In this document: in pieces, positions 10,443 through 18,552 of the stretch | Numbering within the stretch: position 1 is the stretch's first letter | How the letters are laid out: every line of letters starts with the position of its first letter | Assembly: GCA_009692945.1 (NCBI GenBank) | Contig: SHYD01000009.1 | Span: 1-49,774, forward strand | Direction: 5' to 3' | Origin: Dehalococcoidia bacterium | GTDB taxonomy: Bacteria > Chloroflexota > Dehalococcoidia > SHYD01 | DNA length: 49,774 nt | Position numbers and translations under genes: made by a program | The notes under the pieces: model-generated | The model's database searches: none | Seen by the model: only the letters and a program-made list of their open reading frames with translations | What the model was told of the DNA's origin: nothing

Positions 10443-10471
10443 AGTATAGCACCCGCGGGGAGACCGCACAA
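10443..10471 (-). promoter_or_regulatory. Predicted sigma70-type promoter of the nusA operon
   Basis: On the minus strand a -35 TTGTGC (10471-10466) and a -10 TATACT (10448-10443) are separated by 17 nt. Transcription would start near 10436, giving a leader of about 90 nt that contains the attenuator-like hairpin. Confidence 0.6.
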
Positions 10472-10509
10472 CCAAAAGCCGGGGCCGTATGAGTTCGCAT
10501 TCGAGGGGA

Positions 10510-10605
10510 TCCCGCTGGGACGACGCAGATTCTCGCTTCGCTCGCACAGTAACAGGCACTCAATACTCTTCGAGCTCTGCGAGAAGTTTCCACAGCCATC
10601 GGTGT
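10510..10605. repeat. Diverged dispersed repeat, second family, copy 1
   Basis: The stretch shares ordered blocks with 24886-24980: TTCTCGCTnCGCTCG, then AnTACTnCTCGA, then GCGAGAAGTTTCC. The blocks are separated by similar distances and in the same orientation. No coding function is apparent. The similarity was judged by eye. Confidence 0.45.
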
Positions 10606-10782
10606 TCGTCGTTCCACCTTGGTACGCGTTCACCCAAATGTGAACTCTTACCCGAGGCCAAAATGGGGCTCCCAACCAGGGCTCACGGGCTCACCCGAGG
10701 CCGGACGTGGGTCTTGTGTTTGTTGCTGCAAGCGCGCTCCCGAGCCGCTTCCGAGCCTGTACGAGTTCAGGCTCGGGGTTCC

Positions 10783-10898
10783 GAGACGGGGGTGCAGGGG
10801 GCGGAGCCCCTGTTTGTCGTGAGCTTGCCGAAGGACCGGGGGCCTGGGGGTGTTCCCCCAGAAACAAAACCATCTCTTTTCTTTGGGGGGCGGGGGCA
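10783..10898 (+). repeat. Two-hairpin dispersed repeat, copy R1
   Basis: This is a copy of the roughly 90-bp element (GTGCAG start; stem 1 GGGGC/GCCCC; stem 2 CTGGGGG/CCCCCAG; pyrimidine tract; G-rich end). It lies upstream of the predicted promoter of the Rieske gene and points toward it. About 25 bp of foreign sequence is inserted just after stem 1. A separate CCGAGCCTG/CAGGCTCGG hairpin lies just upstream (10751-10776). Confidence 0.7.
10813..10838. repeat. Insert within repeat copy R1
   Basis: The segment TTTGTCGTGAGCTTGCCGAA plus GGACC interrupts R1 after stem 1 and is absent from the other copies. Its reverse complement (GTCCTTCGGCAAGCTCACGA) resembles the short CTTCG-CAAGCTCA-type repeats scattered in many bacterial genomes. 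Only one copy is seen in this window. Confidence 0.4.
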
Positions 10899-10952
10899 AA
10901 CGATCAAGTAGCACTCCTTCATGTCTGAACAGATACCCGAGCCTGCCTCTTC

Positions 10953-10980
10953 TTGACACTCAAGGTGTGTTGGTTATAGT
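10953..10980 (+). promoter_or_regulatory. Predicted promoter of the first Rieske gene
   Basis: A consensus -35 TTGACA (10953-10958) and a -10 TATAGT (10975-10980) are separated by 16 nt. The predicted start of transcription is about 55 nt before the Rieske ATG. Confidence 0.7.
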
Positions 10981-11041
10981 AGCGGTAATCGGAGGCGGCC
11001 AACCGGGCCTTCAGGCCAGGATTAGATGGAGGATCGACGCC

Positions 11042-12388
11042 ATGCTGCGAAAAGAACAGAACGACAAGCTCACCCAGGTCGGGCCGGGGACTCCCATGGG
11101 GGACCTGCTGCGGAACTACTGGTTCCCCATCGCCGCCAGCGTCGAACTCGATGAGAACCCGGTGAAGAAGGTGCGCCTGCTCGGCGAGGACCTGGTGCTG
11201 TACAAAGACCGCAGCGGCAACCTCGGCCTCATCGACGAGCCGTGCCCTCATCGACGCGTATCGATGGAGTACGGCATTCCGGAGGAGGTGGGGCTGCGCT
11301 GCCCCTACCATGGGTGGCTGTTCAACCACGAGGGGCAGTGCATCGAGCAGCCCGCCGAGCCCTGGAACAGCACCTTCAAAGACCGGGTGCGGACCAAGGC
11401 CTACCAGGCCCAGGAGTTGGGCGGACTGGTGTTCGCCTACATGGGCGCCCAGCCGGTCCCCCTGCTGCCCCGCTACGACCTGTTCGTGTGGGACAACGTT
11501 ATCCGCCACATCGGGGTGACCGTGCTCAACTGCAACTGGCTCCAGTGCATGGAGAACAGTCTCGACCCGACCCATGTGGAATGGCTGCACGGCCACTACT
11601 TGGACTACGTCTGGTCCCGCAAGGGCCGGCCGATGCCCAACAACTTCGGCAACTCGCACAAGAAGATTGGGTTCGACCGCTACGAGCACGGCATCATCAA
11701 GCGGCGCGTCCGGGCCGGCACCACCGAGGAGCACGACATGTGGAAGGTGGGCCACCCGGTGGTGTTCCCGGCCATGCTGCGGGTGGGCCCCACCTTCCAG
11801 ATCCGCGTCCCCATCGACGACGAGCACACCTACCACGTGCACTACGTGGTCTACCGCCCCGGCATCCCGGTGCCGCCCCAGGAGTCGGTGCCGGTCTACG
11901 AGGTGCCGCTGTACGACGAGCACGGCAAGATCATCAGCGACTACGTGCTGGCACAGGACTTTTTCGTGTGGGTGACCCAGGGCGCTATCGCCGATCGCAG
12001 CCAGGAGCATCTCGGACAGAGCGACGTGGGCATCATCATGTACCGGGAACTGCTGCTGGAGCAGATGGATAAGGCGGCACGCGGTGAGCCCCTGATGGAG
12101 GTCTATCGCGACGCAGCACAGAACCAGTGCATCACGCTACCGCAGGAGCGGGACGGGGTGGCCAGTTCCGCCCAGAACCCCCAGGTGGCGGTGTACATCG
12201 GCGCCCAGGGCGTCCAGACCGAGGAGATCTTCGGCGAGGCCTTCAAACACCTCGACCAGCGGATGTGGGCGCTCCACAAGGAAGCGGGCGAGCGGCAGGC
12301 GCGCGGCGAATCGCTGTTGCCGGTCGACGAGCCGCCCATCGTGCCGGTGGGCTATCAGGACCACAAGGCAGTGACCATCCTGCCGTAA
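11042..12388 (+). CDS. Rieske 2Fe-2S aromatic-ring/mono-oxygenase, large subunit
   Basis: 448 aa. Rieske non-heme iron oxygenases use O2 and electrons from a separate reductase to hydroxylate or demethylate organic substrates. The N-terminal Rieske ligands are Cys68, His70 (CPHR), Cys87 and His90 (CPYHGW). The mononuclear iron site is visible as ENSLDPTHVEWLH (Asp175, His178, His183) with a later Asp in QDFFVW. GGAGGA lies 8 nt before ATG 11042; frame upstream of it is repeat DNA. No ferredoxin or reductase gene is adjacent. A solute-binding protein gene follows, and a close paralogue lies at 39132-40430. The substrate is unknown; phenoxybenzoate or phthalate dioxygenase-like enzymes are the nearest type I recognise. 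Confidence 0.9.
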   Translation: MLRKEQNDKLTQVGPGTPMGDLLRNYWFPIAASVELDENPVKKVRLLGEDLVLYKDRSGNLGLIDEPCPHRRVSMEYGIPEEVGLRCPYHGWLFNHEGQCIEQPAEPWNSTFKDRVRTKAYQAQELGGLVFAYMGAQPVPLLPRYDLFVWDNVIRHIGVTVLNCNWLQCMENSLDPTHVEWLHGHYLDYVWSRKGRPMPNNFGNSHKKIGFDRYEHGIIKRRVRAGTTEEHDMWKVGHPVVFPAMLRVGPTFQIRVPIDDEHTYHVHYVVYRPGIPVPPQESVPVYEVPLYDEHGKIISDYVLAQDFFVWVTQGAIADRSQEHLGQSDVGIIMYRELLLEQMDKAARGEPLMEVYRDAAQNQCITLPQERDGVASSAQNPQVAVYIGAQGVQTEEIFGEAFKHLDQRMWALHKEAGERQARGESLLPVDEPPIVPVGYQDHKAVTILP

Positions 12389-12430
12389 GACGGCCACGGT
12401 CAGAGATAGGGGTCGGAGGCTTTGGGAGCA

Positions 12431-12520
12431 GGCGTGCAGAGGGCGGCAGCCCTTTGCCAGGGGCTGTGGGGGTGCCTCCCACGAACACCTCTCTTCTCTT
12501 TCTTTAGGGTGGGGCAACAG
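12431..12520 (+). repeat. Two-hairpin dispersed repeat, copy R2
   Basis: Stem 1 is AGGGC/GCCCT and stem 2 is GTGGG/CCCAC, followed by a TCTCTTCTCTTTC tract and GGGTGGGG. It lies between the Rieske gene and a solute-binding-protein gene, with its G-rich end 73 nt before the latter's ATG. Confidence 0.75.
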
Positions 12521-12592
12521 ACGATTGCGATCCCTTTGCGAGCGCGTTACCGCCTTCACCCGCTGTGCTTTTTTGTTGAGGAGGTAGCCGCC

Positions 12593-13768
12593 ATGACCAG
12601 CCAGCACGTATCCGAGCCGTCCCGCCGCCGGTTCATCCGCATCGGCGGGCTCACCGGCGCCGCCGCGTTTGTTGCCGCCTGCGCGCCCTCGGCTTCGCCG
12701 CCCCCAGCGGCTCCGGCGTCCGGCGCCGCGCCCGCCCCGGCAGCCAAGGCTGCTTGGGAACAGCAGTGGGATAGATTGGTTGATGCTGCCAAACAGGAAG
12801 GTAAGCTAGCGGTGACATTTACGGGTGCGGGAGCCGGCTACAGGAAGATAGGCGAATCTTTTGAACAGGCGTTTCCAGGTGTAACCGTTGAGGTCACGAC
12901 ATTCGCGAGCGCCAGCCTGTTTGCGCCCAGGGTAATACAAGAACGAAACGCTGGGGTTTACACGTGGGACGTGGCCGCGCTCTCCATCAATGATACCTTG
13001 ATGAGTTTGATCCCTGCCGGAGCTATCGACCCGATTCGTCCGGTGTTGTTCCGGCCCGATGTTGTTGACGACACCGTCTGGCACAAGGGATTCGAGTTTG
13101 GATTTGCTGATAACGCAAAGAAATGGGGTTACTCGTACAATTGGTATAAACAAGGTGCGATCTTGGTCAACACGGACTTGGTGCGGGACGGAGAGGTACA
13201 GAGTGCGCGGGATCTGCTGAATCCAAAATGGAAAGGCAAGATCATCCTAGCGGACCCCCGAACTATTGGGAGTACCTCGGTTCCTTTGACCGGCATTCGA
13301 CTGAAGTTAGGGGATGAGGTAGTCAAACAGCTTCTTATTGATCAAGAACCCGTGATAAGCAGAGATGTGAGACAGCTGAGCCAGTGGCTTGCGCAGGGCA
13401 GATACGCCATGGGGTACGGTGTAACCGACGCCATTCTGGATGACTTCAAAGCACAGGGGCTCGGTCAGAACCTCAAGCATATTGATATACCAGAAGCCAT
13501 CATCCCGCAGATGACCGGCATCTATGCTATGAATCGGGCGCCTCATCCCAACGCAGCTAGGCTCTTCGTTAACTGGTTTCTCACCAAAGAAGGTCAAGGG
13601 ATTTATACCCGAAATGCCCTCCTGAACAGCCGAAGGAAAGACGTGCCTATCATCGATCCGAGGTTGGCACTGGATACCACCCGCGAGTACGAACATATAG
13701 GAGGAACCGAAGCGTTTCTCGAACCACATAGGAAAACGCAAGTGATGGCCAGAGAGCTATTCAAGTAA
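12593..13768 (+). CDS. Extracellular solute-binding lipoprotein (iron(III)/family 1 type)
   Basis: 391 aa. It should bind a small solute outside the membrane for an ABC importer. The N-terminus has a twin-arginine-like SRRRFIRIGG, a hydrophobic stretch and a lipobox ending at Cys (FVAACAP), then an Ala/Pro linker and the periplasmic-binding fold beginning AAWEQQWDRLVDAAKQEGKL. GAGGAGG lies 8 nt before the ATG. No permease or ATPase gene is adjacent. Three paralogues lie at 32546-33730, 37453-38613 and 41470-42669. The first 180 bp have GC-rich codons like the neighbours, but from about 12790 onward A/T-ending codons become common, suggesting a mosaic origin. Confidence 0.88.
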   Translation: MTSQHVSEPSRRRFIRIGGLTGAAAFVAACAPSASPPPAAPASGAAPAPAAKAAWEQQWDRLVDAAKQEGKLAVTFTGAGAGYRKIGESFEQAFPGVTVEVTTFASASLFAPRVIQERNAGVYTWDVAALSINDTLMSLIPAGAIDPIRPVLFRPDVVDDTVWHKGFEFGFADNAKKWGYSYNWYKQGAILVNTDLVRDGEVQSARDLLNPKWKGKIILADPRTIGSTSVPLTGIRLKLGDEVVKQLLIDQEPVISRDVRQLSQWLAQGRYAMGYGVTDAILDDFKAQGLGQNLKHIDIPEAIIPQMTGIYAMNRAPHPNAARLFVNWFLTKEGQGIYTRNALLNSRRKDVPIIDPRLALDTTREYEHIGGTEAFLEPHRKTQVMARELFK

Positions 13769-13809
13769 TCCGCTACGTAGGACTTGCATAACCAGAAAGG
13801 AGACAGCGC

Positions 13810-14631
13810 ATGCAATTGACACTTCTGGGCACGGGGAGTCCCGCACCGAACCCGCTACGCGGTGGCCCCAGCGAACACTTGCAGATCGGCCCGACGTCAA
13901 TGTTGGTGGACTGCGGTAGCGGAGTGGTCCGCCGCATGGTCGAGGCAAATCTGGCGCCCAAAGATATCGATTACATATTTTTTACCCATCAGCATTCTGA
14001 CCATACCATCGATTTTGCCCACGTCCTCATCATGGGTTGGATAGCGGGCCGCACCAAACCGGTCACCGTGGTTGGACCTCCGGGGATGAAGGAATTCGTG
14101 CAGCGCCTCCTGCACGCCTTTGAGTGGGACATCAAGATGAGACACCTGGAGGAAAGGGTGGGCGCCCGGGTTCTAGAGGTTCCGGTGCGAGAAATCGGGC
14201 ACGGTGAGGAAATCTTGGGCGAGGGGTGGAAGGCCAAGGCTATTGGGGTCAACCACGGGCATGTGTCGCCGGCTTTGGGATACCGCTTTGAAGACGGCGA
14301 TCATACCATCGTGCTCTCTGGCGATACTGCGCCCAGCGATGCGCTGATCGAAGCGGCGGCGGGGGCTGACGTAATAGTGCACGAGCTGATGGGCGCGTTG
14401 ATCGACCGGGACGTTCACACTCCAGGCGTGGAGCTGACTCCTTGGCAGCAAATCGTCGCCGCATCACACACCTGCGTTCATCAAGTCGGGGCCGTGGCTC
14501 ACCGATCCGGCGTACCGAAGCTGGTACTCAATCACCTCCCTGTGCGGCCGGATGAGGAATGGGTGTACAAGACCATCAGAGCGGACTACGGCGGCGAAGT
14601 TGTGCTAGGGCACGATTTGTTACGCGTCTAG
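13810..14631 (+). CDS. MBL-fold metallohydrolase, tRNase Z-like
   Basis: 273 aa. It begins MQLTLLGTGSPAPNP, as in the RNase Z/arylsulfatase-like branch of the metallo-beta-lactamase fold. Zinc ligands are in HQHSDH (60-65), NHGHVS, SGDTAPSD and the final VLNHL. An exosite typical of true tRNase Z is not obvious, so a small-molecule hydrolase is at least as likely. AAAGGAGA sits 6 nt upstream of the ATG. Codon usage is less GC-biased than most of the window, like the preceding gene body, so the two may have been acquired together. Confidence 0.85.
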   Translation: MQLTLLGTGSPAPNPLRGGPSEHLQIGPTSMLVDCGSGVVRRMVEANLAPKDIDYIFFTHQHSDHTIDFAHVLIMGWIAGRTKPVTVVGPPGMKEFVQRLLHAFEWDIKMRHLEERVGARVLEVPVREIGHGEEILGEGWKAKAIGVNHGHVSPALGYRFEDGDHTIVLSGDTAPSDALIEAAAGADVIVHELMGALIDRDVHTPGVELTPWQQIVAASHTCVHQVGAVAHRSGVPKLVLNHLPVRPDEEWVYKTIRADYGGEVVLGHDLLRV

Positions 14632-14851
14632 TGGCGCCTATGCCTGCACAACGTAGTTGCGAGCAGGACGACTAAGTAAAACGGGGGCACAATGGGAAAT
14701 AGCGGAGCTCTCGTCAAATCTTGTGTAAATACCCTTCCAGGATCGTCGTCTGATCAGGCCGCGGCTTCGGTGTTTACCTCCTCTCTTTGAAGGATCCCGT
14801 CCACGAACCTTCGTCCCGCAAGAACCAGGGTCATGACCGTGCGACCACCAT

Positions 14852-15232
14852 TTAAGGCCCGCCAGTTCTGCCCCAGCCGTGGGCGTGCTGGTAAAACTCG
14901 ATGGCCTGGCGCAGGGGCGGATTTTCCTCCGGAATCTCGAACAGGAAGCCCTGCACCGGTGCGCCGTCCCCGTTGCGCTTACGCACTGCCTCGATGATGG
15001 TGCGCGGATCAATGCGCTCGTGGACGTGCAATGAGCGCATGGGCACCTCGAAGGAAGTGTGCTCGGCCTTACCCGCCCAGGCCAGTTGCGGGTCGTAGGC
15101 ATAGGTCTTTTCCCTGCCCGCGTCCGGATCGGTCTCCGGCGTCACCAGCCCGACCGGAGGATTGTTGACCCGTAACTTGCCCTTGTGCTCGTAGGTCTCA
15201 ATCTGGCGCTTTGCCCGCTCGTTACTTGCCAT
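14852..15232 (-). pseudogene. Truncated site-specific DNA-methyltransferase (type III-like) N-terminus
   Basis: The 126-aa product matches, from memory of the family, the N-terminal leader of adenine-specific DNA-methyltransferases of the type III-like group: IETYEHKGKLRVNNPPVGLV, then GKAEHTSFEVP, then HVHERIDPRTI, then NPPLRQAIEFYQHAHGW. In intact proteins this is followed by the AdoMet and DPPY motifs; here the homology stops at HGW and a stop codon follows within six residues. The next 200 bp on this strand show none of the missing domains. The YDPQLAW segment also appears to have lost a few residues. It is a decayed restriction-modification remnant with no partner endonuclease nearby. 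Confidence 0.75.
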
Positions 15233-15349
15233 GAATCCCCCGATTTACATCAAGCCAGGCGGCGCCGTTGAGTATTCGACAGAAATGGACAGCGTACTGC
15301 ATCTGGACCCGGTCGAAGGGTTCACCACGAGGGCATTCCGGCCGTCCCC

Positions 15350-16201
15350 CTAACGCCGCGGCGCGCCACCGTAGACCGCCTGGCTACCCAGTTGCTGCCA
15401 GGCCAGCGGCGCCCCCGCCTTCTCCAGCCGCTGAGCCGCCGGCAGCGATGCGTCCCAACGGTAGGCGATGAAGCGCCGGCCATTGACGCCGTCGGCCGCG
15501 TCGGAGACGAGCCACACGATGGGGACCATCATGATCTCGGGCTGTATCAGCAGGGCGCGGTCGAAGGTGGTGTCGGGCGGAAGGAGGTTGGTGTTGGCGG
15601 GGCCGCCGGGCACCAGCACGTTGGCGGTGACTCCGGTGCCCTCCAACTCCTGGGCGACGGTCGCCATCCACGCCTCATGGCCCGCCTTCGACGGTCCGTA
15701 GGGAGATGACCACTTGCGATACATCGTGTCCAGGCTGGTGGTGACGCCGATGAGGCGGCCCCACTTCTGGGCCACCAGGTGCGGCACGGCCGCCCGCGCC
15801 ATGTAAAAGGGTCCGCTGAAGTTGATGGCCACCACCCGCGCGAAGGCATCCGCGGGCGTTTCCCAAGCCGGGCCGTCGCTGCGGGTGGCCAAGCCGACAT
15901 TGCGGGGGTTGGTGCCGGCGTTGTTCACCAATATATGGAGGCCGCCGAAACCGTCGATCGTCGACTTGACCACCCGCTCGCAGTCGGCTGGGTTCGAGAC
16001 GTCCCCCACCAGCGGCCGCACGCAGTTGGCGCCGCCAATGGCGCGGGCCTGATCGGCCGTCTTGGCAAGGTTGGCGCCGTCGATGTCCATCATGCCCACT
16101 TTAGCGCCCGCCTTCACCAGGGCCAGGGTCATGGTGCGGCCCATTCCCACCGGGCTCCCCGCCCCCGTCACGATTGCGATCTTGCCGTCCAGTTCAGCCA
16201 T
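15350..16201 (-). CDS. Short-chain dehydrogenase/reductase
   Basis: 283 aa. An NAD(P)-dependent oxidoreductase with a Rossmann fold: the glycine motif TGAGSPVGMG at residues 12-21, NNAG at 93-96, and the catalytic Ser156, Tyr168 and Lys172 (YGPSK). An Asp in the MMDIDG segment after the second beta strand suggests NAD preference. GGAGG lies 6 nt before the ATG. It has a longer C-terminal part than classical 250-aa SDRs. It is on the minus strand downstream of the cofE group but 200 nt from it, so a separate promoter is possible. The substrate is unknown. Confidence 0.92.
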   Translation of the reverse strand: MAELDGKIAIVTGAGSPVGMGRTMTLALVKAGAKVGMMDIDGANLAKTADQARAIGGANCVRPLVGDVSNPADCERVVKSTIDGFGGLHILVNNAGTNPRNVGLATRSDGPAWETPADAFARVVAINFSGPFYMARAAVPHLVAQKWGRLIGVTTSLDTMYRKWSSPYGPSKAGHEAWMATVAQELEGTGVTANVLVPGGPANTNLLPPDTTFDRALLIQPEIMMVPIVWLVSDAADGVNGRRFIAYRWDASLPAAQRLEKAGAPLAWQQLGSQAVYGGAPRR

Positions 16202-16419
16202 GATGACCTCCAGCCTTCAGATGCGTGCAGGTAACAATGGTTCCAGCCGCCGAAACCGTGGTCATGATACCGCGAATGGGGAGCTCTGTTCGGCCCGGTC
16301 TGAAACGTCTAACGTCCACCCGGGCGGCGACCGTTAGGAGGCAATGGCCGCCAAGCATACACCGTGGCGTTCGCGATAGTGGTGGTCCCAGTATTGTCCA
16401 GGTTTGCCGTACGCAGTAC

Positions 16420-17687
16420 TTACGGGACCCCTTGGGCCGTTCCGTAATCGACGAACGCGTATTTCTGGATATCCGGGGAGAAGGCAACCCGGATCGAAGG
16501 GAGGGCGGACAGCCGGCTCAGGCCAGACCCGTCCCGGTTGGCGCGGACGAATGCGTTGGTCCAACCGACGTCGGCCCACACGAAACCGGCTCCGGACGGT
16601 TCGAAGACCAGGTGCTCGTGGGGGATGTACTCACTGGGGTAGCCGACGCTGGAGCCGGGGATGGGTGTCAGGATCAGGGTGGTGAAATCGAGCAGGGCCA
16701 CCACAATTGGGAAGGCAGCGCCCTCCGCCGCCCGGGTGTAGGTGACCGCCATGGCACCGTCCGGCGCCGGCCAGAAGGTGCGGCCGTTGTCGAGGATGGG
16801 TACCCGCTCCATCCGCCCATCGGCCAAGTCCAATAGCTGTGCTTGAAAGCAGACCACGTAGCAGTCGGGGTTGTGCTGGGTGGCCACCAACAATGACCGA
16901 CCGCCCCGAACCCAGGCGAGAACGCGGTCGACCTCCGGCGGCAGTGCTTCCAGGTCTCCCAACGTGAGGTCATAAATCCCGGTCCGGCCGGAGGCTAAGA
17001 CCAGGGCCAGACGCTTGCCATCCGGCGACCAGGCGAAGTTGCCGGCTTCGAAGTCGGGCGGGAGCCCGCTGCGAGCCGCGGTGCCGGGAATCTCTTTGAT
17101 GATGCTCCCGTCGCTGCGGGCGATGTAATGAGTGCCGCTGAGATCGCCGGGCCGGACCTGGTTGCGTTGGCCCGCCGCCTTTGGCGCCGTGCTGTAGGCG
17201 AAGTGCCCTCCTGTTGGCGACCACGCGAAACCAGCGATGCTCTCGGCGCGAAGCAGCGGGCCACCAGAAGCGCCCATGACCGTCAGGTCCGCCAGCATGG
17301 CCCAGTTGTTCACCAGCGGACACCCGATGGACGACCAAGGCAGGCCAACCGGTCGCCCGCCGGCGACCAGATGAGGGTGTGCGCTGCAGGGCAGTCCTCT
17401 GCCCGGAGCAACACGGACTTTCGCCCGCCGTCCGCATCGCTCAGCCACATCTCACCCGTCTCGTTCACGTAGGCGATCTGAACGGGCGAGGGCGCTGGCG
17501 TGGGGGTGCGAATCGGGGATGGGGTTGCAGTCGCTATGGGGGGAGCCGCAACAGGGACATCCGGGACGGCGCTGCTCTGGTCGAAACAGCCAGCCGCAAA
17601 GAGCATTAGGACCGCGGCAAACGGAAAAACGATTTTCAACGCCGTGTCTGGTCTGTCAACTGATTGCCCGCGCGGTCTCGCCCGCAT
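16420..17687 (-). pseudogene. Beta-propeller-like lipoprotein gene, frameshifted
   Basis: Two overlapping minus-strand frames together make one protein of about 420 aa. The first (from ATG 17687) encodes a signal peptide with lipobox (FAAGC), a Thr/Pro linker and a first WD/TolB-like repeat (LIWSPAGDRLACL), then runs into a stop near 17310. The second frame continues with FAWSPTGGHFAYS and FAWSPDGKRLALV repeats to 16420. The switch lies at about 17310-17345. The ATG lies 1 nt after the cofE stop codon, so it was translationally coupled to cofE. Either a real single-base lesion or an assembly error would explain the break. Confidence 0.7.
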
Positions 17688-17688
17688 C

Positions 17689-18444
17689 TTACCGAAACAT
17701 ATCCCGGTCCGGCGGCCGCAGCAGCGCCTTCCCTGTCCCTTCGCCTGCAGGGTAGGCCGCGCCCCGCAGCACCACCACCGGCACGCCGGAGAGCTTTTCG
17801 GTAACCGCACCCGCCGCGGCGGCGAGTTGATCCGCCACTGCGATCTCGGTGGTGCGCAGCAGGTTGCCGAAGCGGTCGGCCCGGCCGCGGTAGCTCTCGA
17901 CCGGCAGCATCCCCGCCACCCCGATGGCGATCTCGGTGGTCCCCTCCCGCCAGGGACGCCCGAAGGAGTCGGTGATGATCACGGCGGTCTCGACGCCGGC
18001 CAGCGTCCGGAACGCCGCCCGCAGCCGCGCGGCCGAGGCGTCGGGGTCGGCCGGAAGCAGCGAGACGATGTCGCTGCCGGGGATATTGGAGTTGTCGACC
18101 CCGGCGTTGGCGCACACGAAGCCGCCGTGGGTCTCCACCACCAGCACACCCTTGTCCATGCGCACCACCCGTTTCGTCTCCCGTAGCACCACCTCCACCA
18201 CCCGCGGGTCCTTCTCGGCTTGAGCCGCCACCTGCCGGGCGAAATCGGAGGGTTCGACCTCCCGCAGGTCGACCAAGCGTCCCTCGGCTTTCGACACGAT
18301 CTTCTGGGTCACGCTGACCACATCGCCGTCCTGAAGCCCCACCCCCTCCCGCTCCGCTGCATCGAAGATGAGGCGCGCCAGATCGTCTCCCGGCCGGACC
18401 TCGGGGAGCGAGGTGAGCCCGGCCACCCGCAGTTCAACGGCCAT
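17689..18444 (-). CDS. cofE: Coenzyme F420:L-glutamate ligase (CofE)
   Basis: 251 aa. It adds L-glutamate residues to F420-0 using GTP in F420 biosynthesis. Recognisable segments are LRVAGLTSLPEVRPGDDLA, VVSVTQKIVSKAEGR, the NAGVDNSN motif (metal/GTP site) and ITDSFGRPWREGTTEIAIGVAG. It corresponds to the ligase domain alone, without the nitroreductase-like FbiB domain of actinobacteria. I chose ATG 18444 because the longer frame begins inside a palindromic repeat (18494-18522). The gene is next to an F420-type NADP reductase, which supports a working F420 system. Other F420 synthesis genes are not in the window. Confidence 0.92.
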   Translation of the reverse strand: MAVELRVAGLTSLPEVRPGDDLARLIFDAAEREGVGLQDGDVVSVTQKIVSKAEGRLVDLREVEPSDFARQVAAQAEKDPRVVEVVLRETKRVVRMDKGVLVVETHGGFVCANAGVDNSNIPGSDIVSLLPADPDASAARLRAAFRTLAGVETAVIITDSFGRPWREGTTEIAIGVAGMLPVESYRGRADRFGNLLRTTEIAVADQLAAAAGAVTEKLSGVPVVVLRGAAYPAGEGTGKALLRPPDRDMFR

Positions 18445-18493
18445 AGGTTTCCGCCTGGGGGTGTCCGGCGTGAGCGCGTCCACGAGGGCCATC

Positions 18494-18522
18494 GTAGGGG
18501 CGGGTTTCAAACCCGCCCCTAC
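18494..18522. repeat. GTAGGGGCGGGTTT palindrome, copy 1
   Basis: A perfect 29-nt palindrome: GTAGGGGCGGGTTT and AAACCCGCCCCTAC around a central C. Related copies are at 24821-24848 and 27672-27699. It lies between cofE and the NADP reductase gene. Confidence 0.8.
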
Positions 18523-18552
18523 CTGCTGGTATTGCCACCCCCGGTTGGCATT

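Noticed and set aside
10850-11041. N-terminal extension of the first Rieske protein
   Set aside because: The extension translates the dispersed repeat and promoter; GGAGGA and the conserved start support ATG 11042.
18445-18510. Longer N-terminus of CofE beginning in the palindrome
   Set aside because: The extra 22 residues come from the 18494-18522 repeat, and the CofE fold begins at MAVELRVAG.
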